Origin: Alkalicella caledoniensis
GTDB lineage: Bacteria > Bacillota > Proteinivoracia > Proteinivoracales > Proteinivoracaceae
NCBI RefSeq assembly: GCF_014467015.1
Contig: NZ_CP058559.1
Span: 2,604,001-2,668,000, forward strand
Length of the DNA: 64,000 nucleotides
Reading direction: 5' to 3'
The position numbers and the translations under genes were made by a program. This document shows, in pieces, positions 1-8,375 of this stretch (the first letter of the stretch is position 1; every line of letters starts with the position of its first letter). Below the pieces are notes generated by a model that searched no databases, was not told the DNA's origin, and was given only the letters and a program-made list of their open reading frames with translations.

Positions 1-1
1 A

Positions 2-268
2 AACAAAAAAGCTTTTGAAGGTACAATGCTAGCTCATACAGATGGTGGTGTCCCAAACCTGATAGTTAATATTCCAGAGCTGACACCATACTATTTCGGA
101 TATATGGCGTATTTCTTTGAGAAAGCTTGTGGTATCAGTGGTTATTTACTTGGGGTTAACCCATTTGACCAACCAGGTGTTGAGGACTATAAAAGGAACA
201 TGTTTGCCTTATTAGGGAAGCCAGGCTTTGAAGTACAAAAGGAAGAACTAGAAAAAAGATTAAAATAA
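2..268 (+). CDS. pgi: Glucose-6-phosphate isomerase, C-terminal part
   Basis: Pgi interconverts glucose 6-phosphate and fructose 6-phosphate in the cytoplasmic glycolytic pathway. Only the last 88 codons are present: the frame is open to the window edge, so the start lies upstream and the first visible ATG is internal. The second family signature ([18 protein letters not shown]) is intact, including the conserved lysine. The ending ALLGKPGFE is usual for Firmicute Pgi. A terminator follows 8 bases after the stop, so this is the last gene of its transcript. Identification rests on the signature and is firm. Confidence 0.93.
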   Translation, partial: NKKAFEGTMLAHTDGGVPNLIVNIPELTPYYFGYMAYFFEKACGISGYLLGVNPFDQPGVEDYKRNMFALLGKPGFEVQKEELEKRLK

Positions 269-275
269 CAATCCC

Positions 276-304
276 AAAACCCAAGCCTTTAGGCTTGGGT
301 TTTG
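276..304 (+). terminator. Rho-independent terminator after pgi
   Basis: Stem AAAACCCAAGCC / GGCTTGGGTTTT with a short loop and a T-rich 3' side, placed just after the pgi stop codon. Confidence 0.9.
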
Positions 305-434
305 TTAAATGGTTGAAATATACTTTGCTCTGTTAATAGGACTAAGCCCTAAAAGTTTTTTATAATTAAAGAAGGAAAATTCTCACAAATGTAGAAGTAT
401 ATATCATTATGTTTTTTATATGGGGGGATTTTAT

Positions 435-1142
435 ATGATGGGTTCAGCATTAGTATCAGCCAGGGAATTTATTACACAAGAGTATCCGAACTGTAGTTTG
501 GCAATCTTAGCTGGAAGTGTTGTGAGAGGGGAAGGTACAGAAACTTCAGATCTGGATATAGTGATAATCACTGCTGAAGAGGAGATGCCATATAGAAAAT
601 CACTTATTTTTCAAAAATGGCCTATCGAGGTTTTTGTCTACAATCCAAGCAGCTATAAGATATACTGTGCCAAGGGAGTAGAGCAAGCTAGACCCTCCCT
701 TATCAGTATGATAGTGGAGGGGATCCCTATAATTGATAAGGAGAAAAACTTTCACCTTCTAAAAAGAGAAGGGGAGGAAATCCTAAAACATGGGCCGCCG
801 AGATTATCGGAAGAAGAAACAGAGAACTATCGCTACCTGATTACTGACTTAATTGAGGATTTTAAGGGCTCAAATGATGTACATGAAAGCATCTTTATAG
901 TTAATAAACTATCTTTTTTACTAGCGGAGTTTATAATGAGAATTAACCGTCGTTGGATCGGAGACGGAAAGTGGACTTATAAGGTACTTAAGGAGTTTGA
1001 TGATGATTTAGCATATAGTTTTACTGAAGCCTTCACTTCCTTTTATTCAAAAGGGAAAAAGGATAAACTCATAAAATTCACAGAAGATATACTAGACCCC
1101 ATGGGAGGGTTACTTTTTGAAGGTTATAACAGAGAAACTTAA
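435..1142 (+). CDS. Nucleotidyltransferase domain protein
   Basis: A 235-residue cytoplasmic protein of the DNA polymerase beta-like nucleotidyltransferase superfamily. The diagnostic motif is visible: G27-S28, then D39-x-D41 (GSVVRGEGTETSDLDIVI), the metal-binding aspartates of this fold. The C-terminal half is helical with no domain I recognise, so the substrate (nucleotide transfer to an antibiotic, protein or RNA) cannot be told. An in-frame ATG exists at 420, but GGGGGGA at 422-428 sits 6 bases before the ATG at 435, so I place the start there (438 is also possible). It is a single-gene unit between two terminators, convergent with ogt. Confidence 0.75.
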   Translation: MMGSALVSAREFITQEYPNCSLAILAGSVVRGEGTETSDLDIVIITAEEEMPYRKSLIFQKWPIEVFVYNPSSYKIYCAKGVEQARPSLISMIVEGIPIIDKEKNFHLLKREGEEILKHGPPRLSEEETENYRYLITDLIEDFKGSNDVHESIFIVNKLSFLLAEFIMRINRRWIGDGKWTYKVLKEFDDDLAYSFTEAFTSFYSKGKKDKLIKFTEDILDPMGGLLFEGYNRET

Positions 1143-1195
1143 AAAAGCATTACCACTAAAAAAAGCATTACCACTTAAAAAGTGGTAATGCTTTT
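1143..1195. terminator. Bidirectional terminator with duplicated left arm
   Basis: Stem AAAAGCATTACCACT (1161-1175) / AGTGGTAATGCTTTT (1181-1195) separates two convergent genes. The left arm occurs twice (also 1143-1157), so the right arm could pair with either copy. Confidence 0.88.
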
Positions 1196-1198
1196 AAC

Positions 1199-1681
1199 TT
1201 AAAGGGCAACGCCTTTATCAGTGCTATCCTCAAGGGCTAAAAGATATTTTTTAATATCTAAACCGCCTCCATAACCCACTAGTGAACCGTCTTTGCCTAC
1301 AACTCTGTGACAGGGTATAATAATAGGTATAGGATTTTTATTGTTTGCTTGACCTACAGCTCGAACACTTTTGGGGTTGCCAATATTTTTGGCAACATCT
1401 CCATAACTTACAGTTTTGCCATAGGGTATTTCTTTCAGAGAATCCCACACGGCCTTTTGGAAAGTAGTTCCTGATGGATTTAAAGGGATATTAAACTCTT
1501 GCAATTTGCCTTCAAAGAACAGACTAAGCTGGCGTGATGTTTCTACTAATATGGGATGAAGCTGTTTTTCCTCAAATTCTTCTGACATCTGTTTTTCTCC
1601 AAAAGCAATGGATGTCAAAGAAATATCATCACAGATTAATGTGAGTTTTCCAATGGGGGTTTCAATTATCTTATAATACAT
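1199..1681 (-). CDS. ogt: Methylated-DNA--protein-cysteine methyltransferase
   Basis: Suicide repair enzyme that takes the alkyl group from O6-alkylguanine (and O4-alkylthymine) onto its own cysteine. The active-site motif IPCHRVV with Cys124, the RAVG arginine (R107) and the GYGGG turn are all present, and 160 residues is the usual size of Ogt-type proteins. The frame is open for 21 further codons upstream, but AAAGGAG lies before the ATG at 1681 and similarity to the family (MYYKIIETPIGKL) starts there. It is divergent from the EVE-domain gene, with about 230 bp between the two starts. It shares a terminator with the convergent nucleotidyltransferase gene. Confidence 0.92.
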   Translation of the reverse strand: MYYKIIETPIGKLTLICDDISLTSIAFGEKQMSEEFEEKQLHPILVETSRQLSLFFEGKLQEFNIPLNPSGTTFQKAVWDSLKEIPYGKTVSYGDVAKNIGNPKSVRAVGQANNKNPIPIIIPCHRVVGKDGSLVGYGGGLDIKKYLLALEDSTDKGVAL

Positions 1682-1909
1682 AACCCGAACTCCTTTATAT
1701 TTTTTTTGATGACTACTCTCATCAAATATCTCCCAGTTATTCAAAAAAACTTTATTCTCTAGGTATTTTATTTAAAATATGAAAATAATTAAGTATATAG
1801 ACTAGTACTTTAGTTACTAAACCATGTAGATATTTTACCACGGGATTCCTTTTATCACAATGGAAATATAAAGGTATACTATATATAACTACTAAAGGAG
1901 TTGATAAAA

Positions 1910-2311
1910 ATGAAATACTGGTTATTAAAAACTGAACCTGATGATTATAGTCTAGATGATTTAAAAGCCGAAGGTGTAGGAATGTGGGATGGGGTAAGGA
2001 ATTTTAAAGCTGCTAAATATATGAAGGAAATGAATGAGGGTGACAAAGTATTCATTTACCATACTGGTAAGGAAAAGCAAATTGTGGGGATTGGTATAGT
2101 AGCTAAAGAAAGCTATCTCGATCCAACAGATGAAAAAGAAAAATTTGTAGCGGTGGATATTTCATACCTTAGTGAATTAAAAAGACCAGTTACCCTGAAG
2201 GAAATAAAAGCTGATCCAGATTTTAAAGAATGGGAACTAGTGAATATATCCAGGCTATCTGTTATGCCAGTGAAAAAAGAATATTGGGAAAAAATACTGA
2301 CCCTATCTTAG
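1910..2311 (+). CDS. EVE domain-containing protein
   Basis: A 133-residue single-domain protein that starts with MKYWLLKTEPDDYSLDDL and contains MWDGVRNFKAAKYMKEM, the typical beginning of bacterial EVE-domain proteins (PUA-like fold). EVE/YTH-related domains bind modified bases in nucleic acid (established for the superfamily); the ligand here is unknown. A TTG at 1901 is in frame, but AAAGGAG at 1894-1900 abuts it and sits 9 bases from the ATG at 1910, so the ATG is the start. It is monocistronic, with its own terminator. Confidence 0.88.
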   Translation: MKYWLLKTEPDDYSLDDLKAEGVGMWDGVRNFKAAKYMKEMNEGDKVFIYHTGKEKQIVGIGIVAKESYLDPTDEKEKFVAVDISYLSELKRPVTLKEIKADPDFKEWELVNISRLSVMPVKKEYWEKILTLS

Positions 2312-2329
2312 AATTTAATTAAAATTTAC

Positions 2330-2362
2330 AAATATCCTTTATTGAATGAAGGATATTTTTTT
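2330..2362 (+). terminator. Terminator after the EVE gene
   Basis: Stem AAATATCCTT (2330-2339) / AAGGATATTT (2349-2358) followed by T residues. An in-frame ATG of the next gene at 2346 falls inside this hairpin, which argues against using it as a start. Confidence 0.85.
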
Positions 2363-2405
2363 GTTTATAGAGAAGTATACACATAACAAAAAAGGGGGGA
2401 AATTA

Positions 2406-3134
2406 ATGACTAGAATTATTGCCCACAGGGGAGCATCGGGGGGTGCCCCAGAAAATACCATGTCTGCCTTTAAGAAGGCTTTAGATATGGGCAGTCATGG
2501 AATAGAAACGGATGTTCAGATGACAAAAGATGGTGTATTGATACTCTGCCATGATGAGACCGTTGAGAGAACTACTAACGGAAAAGGATTTATTAAGGAT
2601 TTTACTTATTCCGAACTAAGAAAACTAGATGCAGGCATCAAATTTTCTGAAGAATTTAAAGGGGAGAAGATTCCTACACTAGAAGAATTGTTGCAGTTAC
2701 TTAGTGGTAAAGAAATAATATTAAATCTAGAATTAAAATCAGGGCCCATTTTTTATCCTGATATAGAAGCAAAGGTTTTAGAGCTACTTTACAAGTACAA
2801 TTACACAGATAACAGTGTGATTTCTTCTTTTAACCACTACAGTTTAGTGGAGTTAAGAAAATTAGATGAAGATATACGTCTAGGTGTCCTTTATATGTCT
2901 GGCCTTTACCAACCATGGAAGTACGCTAAAGACTTAGGAGCCAATGCTATCCACCCATATCTATACAGTTTAGCTCCTGAGATAATTAAAGGTGCTAAAC
3001 TAAACAACATGCCCATAACAGTTTTTACAGTTGATGATCCTAAAATGATCAGAAACTTCATAAAAGCAGGAGTGGAACAAATCATTACTAACTATCCAGA
3101 TGTGGCTCTACAAATCTTAAGTGAGGAAAGGTAG
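2406..3134 (+). CDS. Glycerophosphodiester phosphodiesterase
   Basis: Hydrolyses glycerophosphodiesters to glycerol 3-phosphate and an alcohol. The 242-residue protein has the GDPD TIM-barrel motifs: H7-R8-G9 with P-E-N-T, the metal ligands E34-x-D36, and H49-D50. No signal peptide is present, so it is a cytoplasmic form. GGGGGG about 6 bases before the ATG at 2406 fixes the start; the frame upstream runs through the EVE terminator. The next gene, an MFS transporter, starts 8 bases after the stop, so the two are probably co-transcribed. Confidence 0.92.
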   Translation: MTRIIAHRGASGGAPENTMSAFKKALDMGSHGIETDVQMTKDGVLILCHDETVERTTNGKGFIKDFTYSELRKLDAGIKFSEEFKGEKIPTLEELLQLLSGKEIILNLELKSGPIFYPDIEAKVLELLYKYNYTDNSVISSFNHYSLVELRKLDEDIRLGVLYMSGLYQPWKYAKDLGANAIHPYLYSLAPEIIKGAKLNNMPITVFTVDDPKMIRNFIKAGVEQIITNYPDVALQILSEER

Positions 3135-3142
3135 GGACAAAA

Positions 3143-4426
3143 GTGAACTATAAAAAAACGTTTGTCTTAGGTTTAGGGTTTTTTGTAATTAGTCTAACAT
3201 GGCCCCTTTATAACACCTTTGTTCCCATATTTCTAAACAAGTATATCACTAGTGCCACCTTGATTGGATTTATCATGACATTAGACAACATAGCGGCTAT
3301 AACACTTCAACCCTATTTTGGAGCCAAAAGTGATAGCACAAGAACAAAGTATGGACGAAGGATGCCATATCTTCTAATAGGTATACCACTTTCCGCTGTT
3401 TTTTTCTCAATGATTCCTTTCCATTTAGTAATAGAGGAAATTAGTGACTTATCTTATACAATATTTAATTGGGAAGTAACATTAGGTTTTATTTTTCTAA
3501 TTTTTATAGTAACGTGCTTTAACCTATCCATGAGTATTTACAGAGCCCCTACAGTGGCCTTGATGCCAGATATAACACCACTTAAAGAAAGAAGTAAAGC
3601 AAATGGTATCATAAACTTCATGGGAGGCTTCGGAGCAGTTTTTGCACTTTTTGCAGGGGGAAAAATGTTTGCAGTAAAGGCAGGATTACCCTTTACAGTT
3701 TCTGCAATACTGATGCTTTTTGTTATCTTTGTACTGTATAAAACTGTAAAAGAACCTGAAAAATTAAAGACCGATGAAAAAGAAGAAAAACAAAGTATTT
3801 CTAAAGCTTTAGTAGGTTTGTTCAAAAGGGAAAACCGAAGCGCCTTACTTATACTGCTGGCTATATTTTTCTGGTTTGTTGGCTACCAAGGTATAGAGGC
3901 TACCTTTAGCTTATATGGAGTAAATTTTCTAGGTCTAGCGGAACATCAACCAGCCTTACTACTTGCAGGTTTTTCAGCAGCTTTCCTTTTAATGGCTATA
4001 CCCAGTGGGCTTATTGGCACAAAAATAGGAAAAAGAAATACTATTTTAATAGGGATAATAGGACTGATGTCAGTGTTCCTAATACTAAATTATGTCGAAA
4101 CAATTTTGTTGTTAAGGATATTTTTGATAGTGGGAGGTATTTTCTGGGCTTTTGTTAATATAAACTCATATCCAATGGTAGTTGAGCTGACCACTGAAGA
4201 AAAAATTGGAACCTATACTGGTCTTTACTATTTCTTTTCTTCCTTAGCAGCCATAACAGGGCCCGTAATCTTTGGATTGATTATTGATATAGTTGGGTAT
4301 AAACACTTGTTTTTTACAGCCTTTTCAGCATTTTTCCTAGCGTTTTTATGTATTTACCTAGTTAAAAACCCATCTTTGGGATCTACTTCAGATATTGGCT
4401 CAACTGATGAAGTTGCAACCATTTAG
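3143..4426 (+). CDS. MFS transporter, sugar symporter-like
   Basis: A 427-residue integral membrane protein with about 12 hydrophobic segments. Segment one starts FVLGLGFFVISLTWPLYNTFVPIF, and the loop SDSTRTKYGRRMPYLLIGIP is typical of the GPH/SLC45-like branch of the major facilitator superfamily, whose known members carry sugars. The start is a GTG at 3143, 8 bases after the glycerophosphodiesterase gene. Pullulanase follows 86 bases downstream, so a glucan-derived oligosaccharide is a possible substrate, but this is inferred from position only. The C-terminus is short, polar and cytoplasmic. Confidence 0.8.
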   Translation: MNYKKTFVLGLGFFVISLTWPLYNTFVPIFLNKYITSATLIGFIMTLDNIAAITLQPYFGAKSDSTRTKYGRRMPYLLIGIPLSAVFFSMIPFHLVIEEISDLSYTIFNWEVTLGFIFLIFIVTCFNLSMSIYRAPTVALMPDITPLKERSKANGIINFMGGFGAVFALFAGGKMFAVKAGLPFTVSAILMLFVIFVLYKTVKEPEKLKTDEKEEKQSISKALVGLFKRENRSALLILLAIFFWFVGYQGIEATFSLYGVNFLGLAEHQPALLLAGFSAAFLLMAIPSGLIGTKIGKRNTILIGIIGLMSVFLILNYVETILLLRIFLIVGGIFWAFVNINSYPMVVELTTEEKIGTYTGLYYFFSSLAAITGPVIFGLIIDIVGYKHLFFTAFSAFFLAFLCIYLVKNPSLGSTSDIGSTDEVATI

Positions 4427-4512
4427 CTAACTTATGCATATTGTAAAATATACAAGTAAGTAATAAACGTTGGAAGAACTCTATCTTATATACACTAAAA
4501 AGGAGGTATAAT

Positions 4513-6360
4513 ATGCAAAACTTATTGTATGATGGAAGCGACTTAGGTAACACCTACTCCATTGATAGCACAAAATTTAGGGTTTGGGCACCTACAGCTT
4601 TTGATGTTAAGGTAAAACTATATGAATGGGAAATGGACACAAATGGAAAAGAGTACCATATGGAAAAGGATGTTCAGGGAACCTGGGCAGTAGAAATCAA
4701 AGGTGATTTGAAAAATAAGTACTACACTTATATGATAGACCATGGAGAAACTATCAACGAATCAGTTGACCCTTATGTTAGGGCAGTTTCTTTAAACAGT
4801 ACTAAGGGTATGATAATAGATTTAGAAGATACTAACCCAGATGGTTGGGAAAGGCTAAAGAAGCCTGAATTTAAGAATTACACTGATGCAATATTATATG
4901 AGATGCATGTTAGGGATTTTTCAATATATCCTCAGTCAGGCATGAAGCATAAAGGGAAATATTTAGCTTTTACTGAAAAGGGAACTAAAGGGCCAGGGGA
5001 TGTTAAAACAGGATTAGATCATTTGATTGAGCTTGGGATTACACATGTACACTTACTCCCAACATACGACTTCGCCAGTGTAGATGATAACCGAGATGAC
5101 CAATTCAATTGGGGTTACGATCCAAGACTGTATAATGTTCCCCAAGGCACTTACTCAACAGATGCAGGCAATGGATACACAAGAATCAAAGAATATAAAG
5201 AGATGGTAAAAGCATTAAATGAATCAGGCATAAGGGTTGTGGTTGATGTGGTATATAACCATACTTTTACTGTAGGTGATTCCCCTTTTGATCTTATTGT
5301 ACCAAAATACTATTATCGAACAGATGAACAGGGCAACTATTACAATGGTTCAGGCTGTGGTAATGAAGTTGCATCAGAAATGCCCATGGTAAGAAAGTTT
5401 ATTGTGGATTCTGTTAAATATTGGGCTACTGAATACAAAGTGGATGGCTTCCGTTTTGACTTGATGGCACTTCATGATGTGGAGACAATGAGACAAGTAA
5501 AAGAGGCATTATACGAGATTGACCCTGCTATAATAATATATGGCGAGCCTTGGCAAGCTGGTGGCTCACCCCTTTCTCAGGAGCAACAATTTACAAAGGG
5601 AAAGCAAAGGGGATTAGGTATAGCAGTATTTAACGATAACATAAGAAATGCAATAAAAGGAGATACCAACGGAGAAATAAAAGGGTATGTAACTGGACTA
5701 ACAACTGAAAAAGAAGAAATAATCAAAGGAGTTATGGGATCAATTGATGATTTTGCCCAAAATCCTAATGAGTCTGTAGCTTATGTGTCCGCCCATGATG
5801 ATTTGGCACTGTGGGATAAAATAGAAAAAAGCAATCCAAATGAGAGTGAACAAGATAAAATACGTATGAACCTCTTATCTAATAGCATTGTACTAACTTC
5901 CCAAGGGATACCCTTTTTACACGGCGGAGTAGAGTTTATGCGTACAAAATACGGAGTGCACAACAGTTATCAATCTCCTGACAATATAAATCAAATAGAA
6001 TGGTCCCGTAAAGTGACTTATTATAATGAATTCTTGTTTATAGCGGGGCTTATAAAACTAAGAAAAGCACACCCAGCATTTAGAATGCCAACTGGTGAGC
6101 TAGTTCGTAAGCACATGGAAATCTTAGAGTCCCCAGCTGACACAATAATGTTCCAGATAAAAAATCATGCCAATGGAGACTCATGGAAGGATGTAGTGGT
6201 TATATATAATCCCAATAAAAATGACGTTATGGTACAACTGCCAAAAGATGAGTGGAACATTGTTGTAAATGACAGTAAAGCGGGTATTGAGATATTAGAT
6301 AGGGTAACTGGATCTGTAATGGTTCCCAAAGTTAGTATGATGGTTATGTATAAAAATTAG
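4513..6360 (+). CDS. pulA: Type I pullulanase
   Basis: Debranching GH13 enzyme that cuts alpha-1,6 bonds in pullulan, limit dextrins or glycogen. Order in the 615 residues: an N-terminal CBM48-like domain (FRVWAPTAFDVKVKLYEW), then the catalytic barrel with the pullulanase signature FNWGYDPRLYNVP (family consensus YNWGYDP), nucleophile D316 in VDGFRFDLM, acid/base E345 in IYGEPW, and D429 in SAHDD. There is no signal peptide, so it acts in the cytoplasm, probably on imported oligosaccharides or stored glycogen. AAAGGAGGT stands before the ATG. A second GH13 enzyme lies at 51.6 kb. Confidence 0.94.
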   Translation: MQNLLYDGSDLGNTYSIDSTKFRVWAPTAFDVKVKLYEWEMDTNGKEYHMEKDVQGTWAVEIKGDLKNKYYTYMIDHGETINESVDPYVRAVSLNSTKGMIIDLEDTNPDGWERLKKPEFKNYTDAILYEMHVRDFSIYPQSGMKHKGKYLAFTEKGTKGPGDVKTGLDHLIELGITHVHLLPTYDFASVDDNRDDQFNWGYDPRLYNVPQGTYSTDAGNGYTRIKEYKEMVKALNESGIRVVVDVVYNHTFTVGDSPFDLIVPKYYYRTDEQGNYYNGSGCGNEVASEMPMVRKFIVDSVKYWATEYKVDGFRFDLMALHDVETMRQVKEALYEIDPAIIIYGEPWQAGGSPLSQEQQFTKGKQRGLGIAVFNDNIRNAIKGDTNGEIKGYVTGLTTEKEEIIKGVMGSIDDFAQNPNESVAYVSAHDDLALWDKIEKSNPNESEQDKIRMNLLSNSIVLTSQGIPFLHGGVEFMRTKYGVHNSYQSPDNINQIEWSRKVTYYNEFLFIAGLIKLRKAHPAFRMPTGELVRKHMEILESPADTIMFQIKNHANGDSWKDVVVIYNPNKNDVMVQLPKDEWNIVVNDSKAGIEILDRVTGSVMVPKVSMMVMYKN

Positions 6361-6384
6361 TTTAAAATTAATTTTCAGAAATAC

Positions 6385-6411
6385 GAAACCTTTTTTCTTT
6401 TAATTCGTCTA
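6385..6411 (+). promoter_or_regulatory. ECF-type promoter-like site A, facing the IS110 element
   Basis: GAAAC (AAC at 6387-6389), 16 bases with a T-run, then CGTCTA at 6406-6411. The layout and spacing match the sites at 17554, 19414 and 40324. There is no intact gene directly downstream: the IS110 element begins within about 160 bases. Prediction from pattern only. Confidence 0.5.
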
Positions 6412-6574
6412 TATAGGTGAAGGGAATTTAAGACTTGTGGTGATAAGTCAAATTAAGTGCAGTGAGAATTCCAACTTATTTGCCTAGAAATATCTAAAAA
6501 AGGCAGCATTCAATTAAGCCTAATGATATTTAGGCGTTTCCGAAAAGGATTACGCATCGAATATTATTCGATAC

Positions 6575-7801
6575 TTATGCACTCCTTTCCGGTGCATAGA
6601 ATTGGTGATTGCGTAGCAGCGCATCCACCATGCGCACAAATTTTCTTGCGGTAAGAACGAGAGCTCTTTTATGTTGATGTTTGGGGACTTCCTTATATTT
6701 TCTAGAATAGTATTTATTATAGACAGGTTCATATCGCGCAACTGAATTGGCAGCTTCAATTAAGTAGTAGCGAAGGTAGTGGTTTCCTGTCTTAGATATA
6801 GTAGTTCTCTCAGACTCAAAATTACCAGATTGTTTTCGCTTCCAGTAAAGGCCAGCATACTTTGCAAGCTTTGCCTCATTTTCAAAGCGTTCAATTTGGC
6901 CTATCTCTGCAATTATACCTGCAGCATAAACAGGGCCAACACCTGGTATGCTTAGCAGAGATTTAGATTCGGGTACTATTTCAAATAACTTTTCAATTGC
7001 CTTACTGATCTCTTTAATTTGATTATTAACAGCTTTAATCATCATGGCGTAAGATGCTAAAACAATATCTACTGAATCCTGCATGACCTTTCCGAGGCGA
7101 TAAGAATCTCTAATAGCTTTACTAATAGATTTTGCAAGTTTTTCTGGATCACTAAAGCGACCTCGACCCTTTTCTTGCAGAAGAGTCACTAGATCCTCTA
7201 AAGGCATATCAGCGATTTCGTCAAGGGTAATAGAATCAGTTAGCAAATGCATCATAGTGGCACCAAATACAGATGTATCCACCTCTTGAGTAAGGGTGTT
7301 ACATTTGTAATAAAGATTTTCTAAAAAATGTTGTTTCATCTCAGTTAACTGACAGATGAGCTGATAACGCGACCTAGTTAACCTTTGTAGGGCCACATAC
7401 TTCTCCTCTTTAATCAAAGAAGTATTGAAGCGGTCAAAGCGGAGAAAGTCTGCGATACGATATGCATCGATCTCATCAGTTTTATCTTCGTCAAAAATCC
7501 CTTTAAATCTAGAGATAGTCTTAGGATTAATTACAGCGACCTCAATGCCTAAAGACTTTAACTCAGGATCTTCAGCTAAGAAAGTCGCTGGATGAAAACT
7601 ATAGACAGAAGTCGATTCCATCCCTACTATGATTCGGTCGTACCTTATGAGCTCATTAAACTGAAAAATATGCTCTTTAATCTTTCTAGCTCCAACTAGA
7701 CTATTGGGGAGCGATACTTTAAGTAAAATATGATCTTCACTATTAAGAAAACAAGTATCAAGTTTTTCAGAACTAACATCAATACCAACAAACAAATTCA
7801 T
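6575..7801 (-). CDS. IS110-family transposase
   Basis: Recombinase of 408 residues with the two expected domains. The N-terminal RuvC-like DEDD domain begins MNLFVGIDVSSEKLD and continues through VGMESTSVY and DKTDEIDAYRIADFL. The C-terminal Transposase_20 domain holds SIPGVGPVYAAGIIAEIG and the KQSGNFE segment that carries the probable catalytic serine. Known members insert and excise a circular DNA guided by an element-encoded bridge RNA. AAAGGAGG precedes the ATG at 7801. The gene is full length with no frameshift, so the element may still be active. Confidence 0.93.
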   Translation of the reverse strand: MNLFVGIDVSSEKLDTCFLNSEDHILLKVSLPNSLVGARKIKEHIFQFNELIRYDRIIVGMESTSVYSFHPATFLAEDPELKSLGIEVAVINPKTISRFKGIFDEDKTDEIDAYRIADFLRFDRFNTSLIKEEKYVALQRLTRSRYQLICQLTEMKQHFLENLYYKCNTLTQEVDTSVFGATMMHLLTDSITLDEIADMPLEDLVTLLQEKGRGRFSDPEKLAKSISKAIRDSYRLGKVMQDSVDIVLASYAMMIKAVNNQIKEISKAIEKLFEIVPESKSLLSIPGVGPVYAAGIIAEIGQIERFENEAKLAKYAGLYWKRKQSGNFESERTTISKTGNHYLRYYLIEAANSVARYEPVYNKYYSRKYKEVPKHQHKRALVLTARKFVRMVDALLRNHQFYAPERSA

Positions 7802-7846
7802 GGATAGGACCTCCTTTCTTATTGAATTTGGAACGGCTTGGATACT

Positions 7847-8094
7847 GAACCCTATCCCTAGTTACCAACAGTCTGGCAACAACCTCGCGTATGAGTATTC
7901 TATACTTGCCATCCATAAGCTGCCCGAAGCTGCTAACATTCGGTATGTAGGGCAAGAGATACAGCTTGTGAGTTTGCAGTACAACTGTTGGCTGGGAGAC
8001 AGTCTTAAAATGCAGTCTTGCTGCAGGGGGAGTAAGCCTTAATCCAGATAGATCCTTTTTCCATATACTAACTATTATCTAGGGAATAGGGCTC
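7847..8094 (-). ncRNA. Candidate IS110 bridge RNA
   Basis: Nested pairing on the minus strand, given in plus coordinates. Outer arms: GAACCCTATCCCTAG (7847-7861) with CTAGGGAATAGGGCTC (8079-8094), one bulge and one G-T. Second helix: CCAACAG (7865-7871) with CTGTTGG (7985-7991). Inside it are two hairpins: TGGCAA/TTGCCA (7874-7911, 26-nt loop) and AAGCTG/CAGCTT (7917-7967, containing CCGAA/TTCGG at 7924-7943). Two looped hairpins upstream of an IS110 transposase fit the known bridge-RNA plan with a target-binding and a donor-binding loop. Which loop is which, and the RNA ends, are not known. Confidence 0.55.
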
Positions 8095-8159
8095 AATATC
8101 CAAGATAAAGTGATTTAATTAAGAATTACAGCTCTAATCCACCGCATTTATTCCATGGT

Positions 8160-8280
8160 CCTGTTGACATGGGGCCCCTGCACCCTCTGGACTCCCTTTT
8201 TTGGGCGGAAGTTGATATATACATATGTATGGCTTCCGCCACCAAGATTTTACCAGAGGGTGCTACCCCATATAAACAGG
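8160..8280. repeat. 121-bp nested imperfect palindrome
   Basis: Paired arms from outside in: CCTGTT/AACAGG (8160, 8275), ATGGGG/CCCCAT (8169, 8266), CACCCTCTGG/CCAGAGGGTG (8181, 8253) and GGCGGAAG/CTTCCGCC (8204, 8233). No gene lies within. The 7802-8375 gap thus holds the IS110 noncoding end, about 65 plain bases, this palindrome, and about 95 AT-rich bases before the next gene. Confidence 0.75.
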
Positions 8281-8375
8281 CTTTCACGGCATAAACGCTA
8301 GTTTAGATTTTAAGAAAAGTTATACTTTATTATTAAATTTGTTATATAAAACTTATTATACGAGGGGGGGTATAG

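Larger units (their letters stand above)
6575..8094 (-). mobile_element. IS110-family insertion element, ends not resolved
   Basis: Made of one DEDD-type transposase gene on the minus strand and a noncoding stretch of about 290 bases upstream of it with extensive base-pairing potential, the layout of IS110-group elements in which a bridge RNA precedes the gene. The group has no terminal inverted repeats and usually no target duplication, so exact ends cannot be read. The left end lies between about 6412 and 6575 and the right end at or beyond 8094. The limits given cover only what I can assign. Confidence 0.8.

Noticed and set aside
6437-6487. Sixteen-codon GTG frame directly behind ECF-type site A
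   Set aside because: Too short, with a poor ribosome site and no recognisable product; it could be a remnant cut by the IS110 element but this cannot be supported.
7800-8042. 80-codon plus-strand frame upstream of the IS110 transposase
   Set aside because: It overlaps the base-paired noncoding end, starts inside the transposase start region on the other strand, and resembles no protein.
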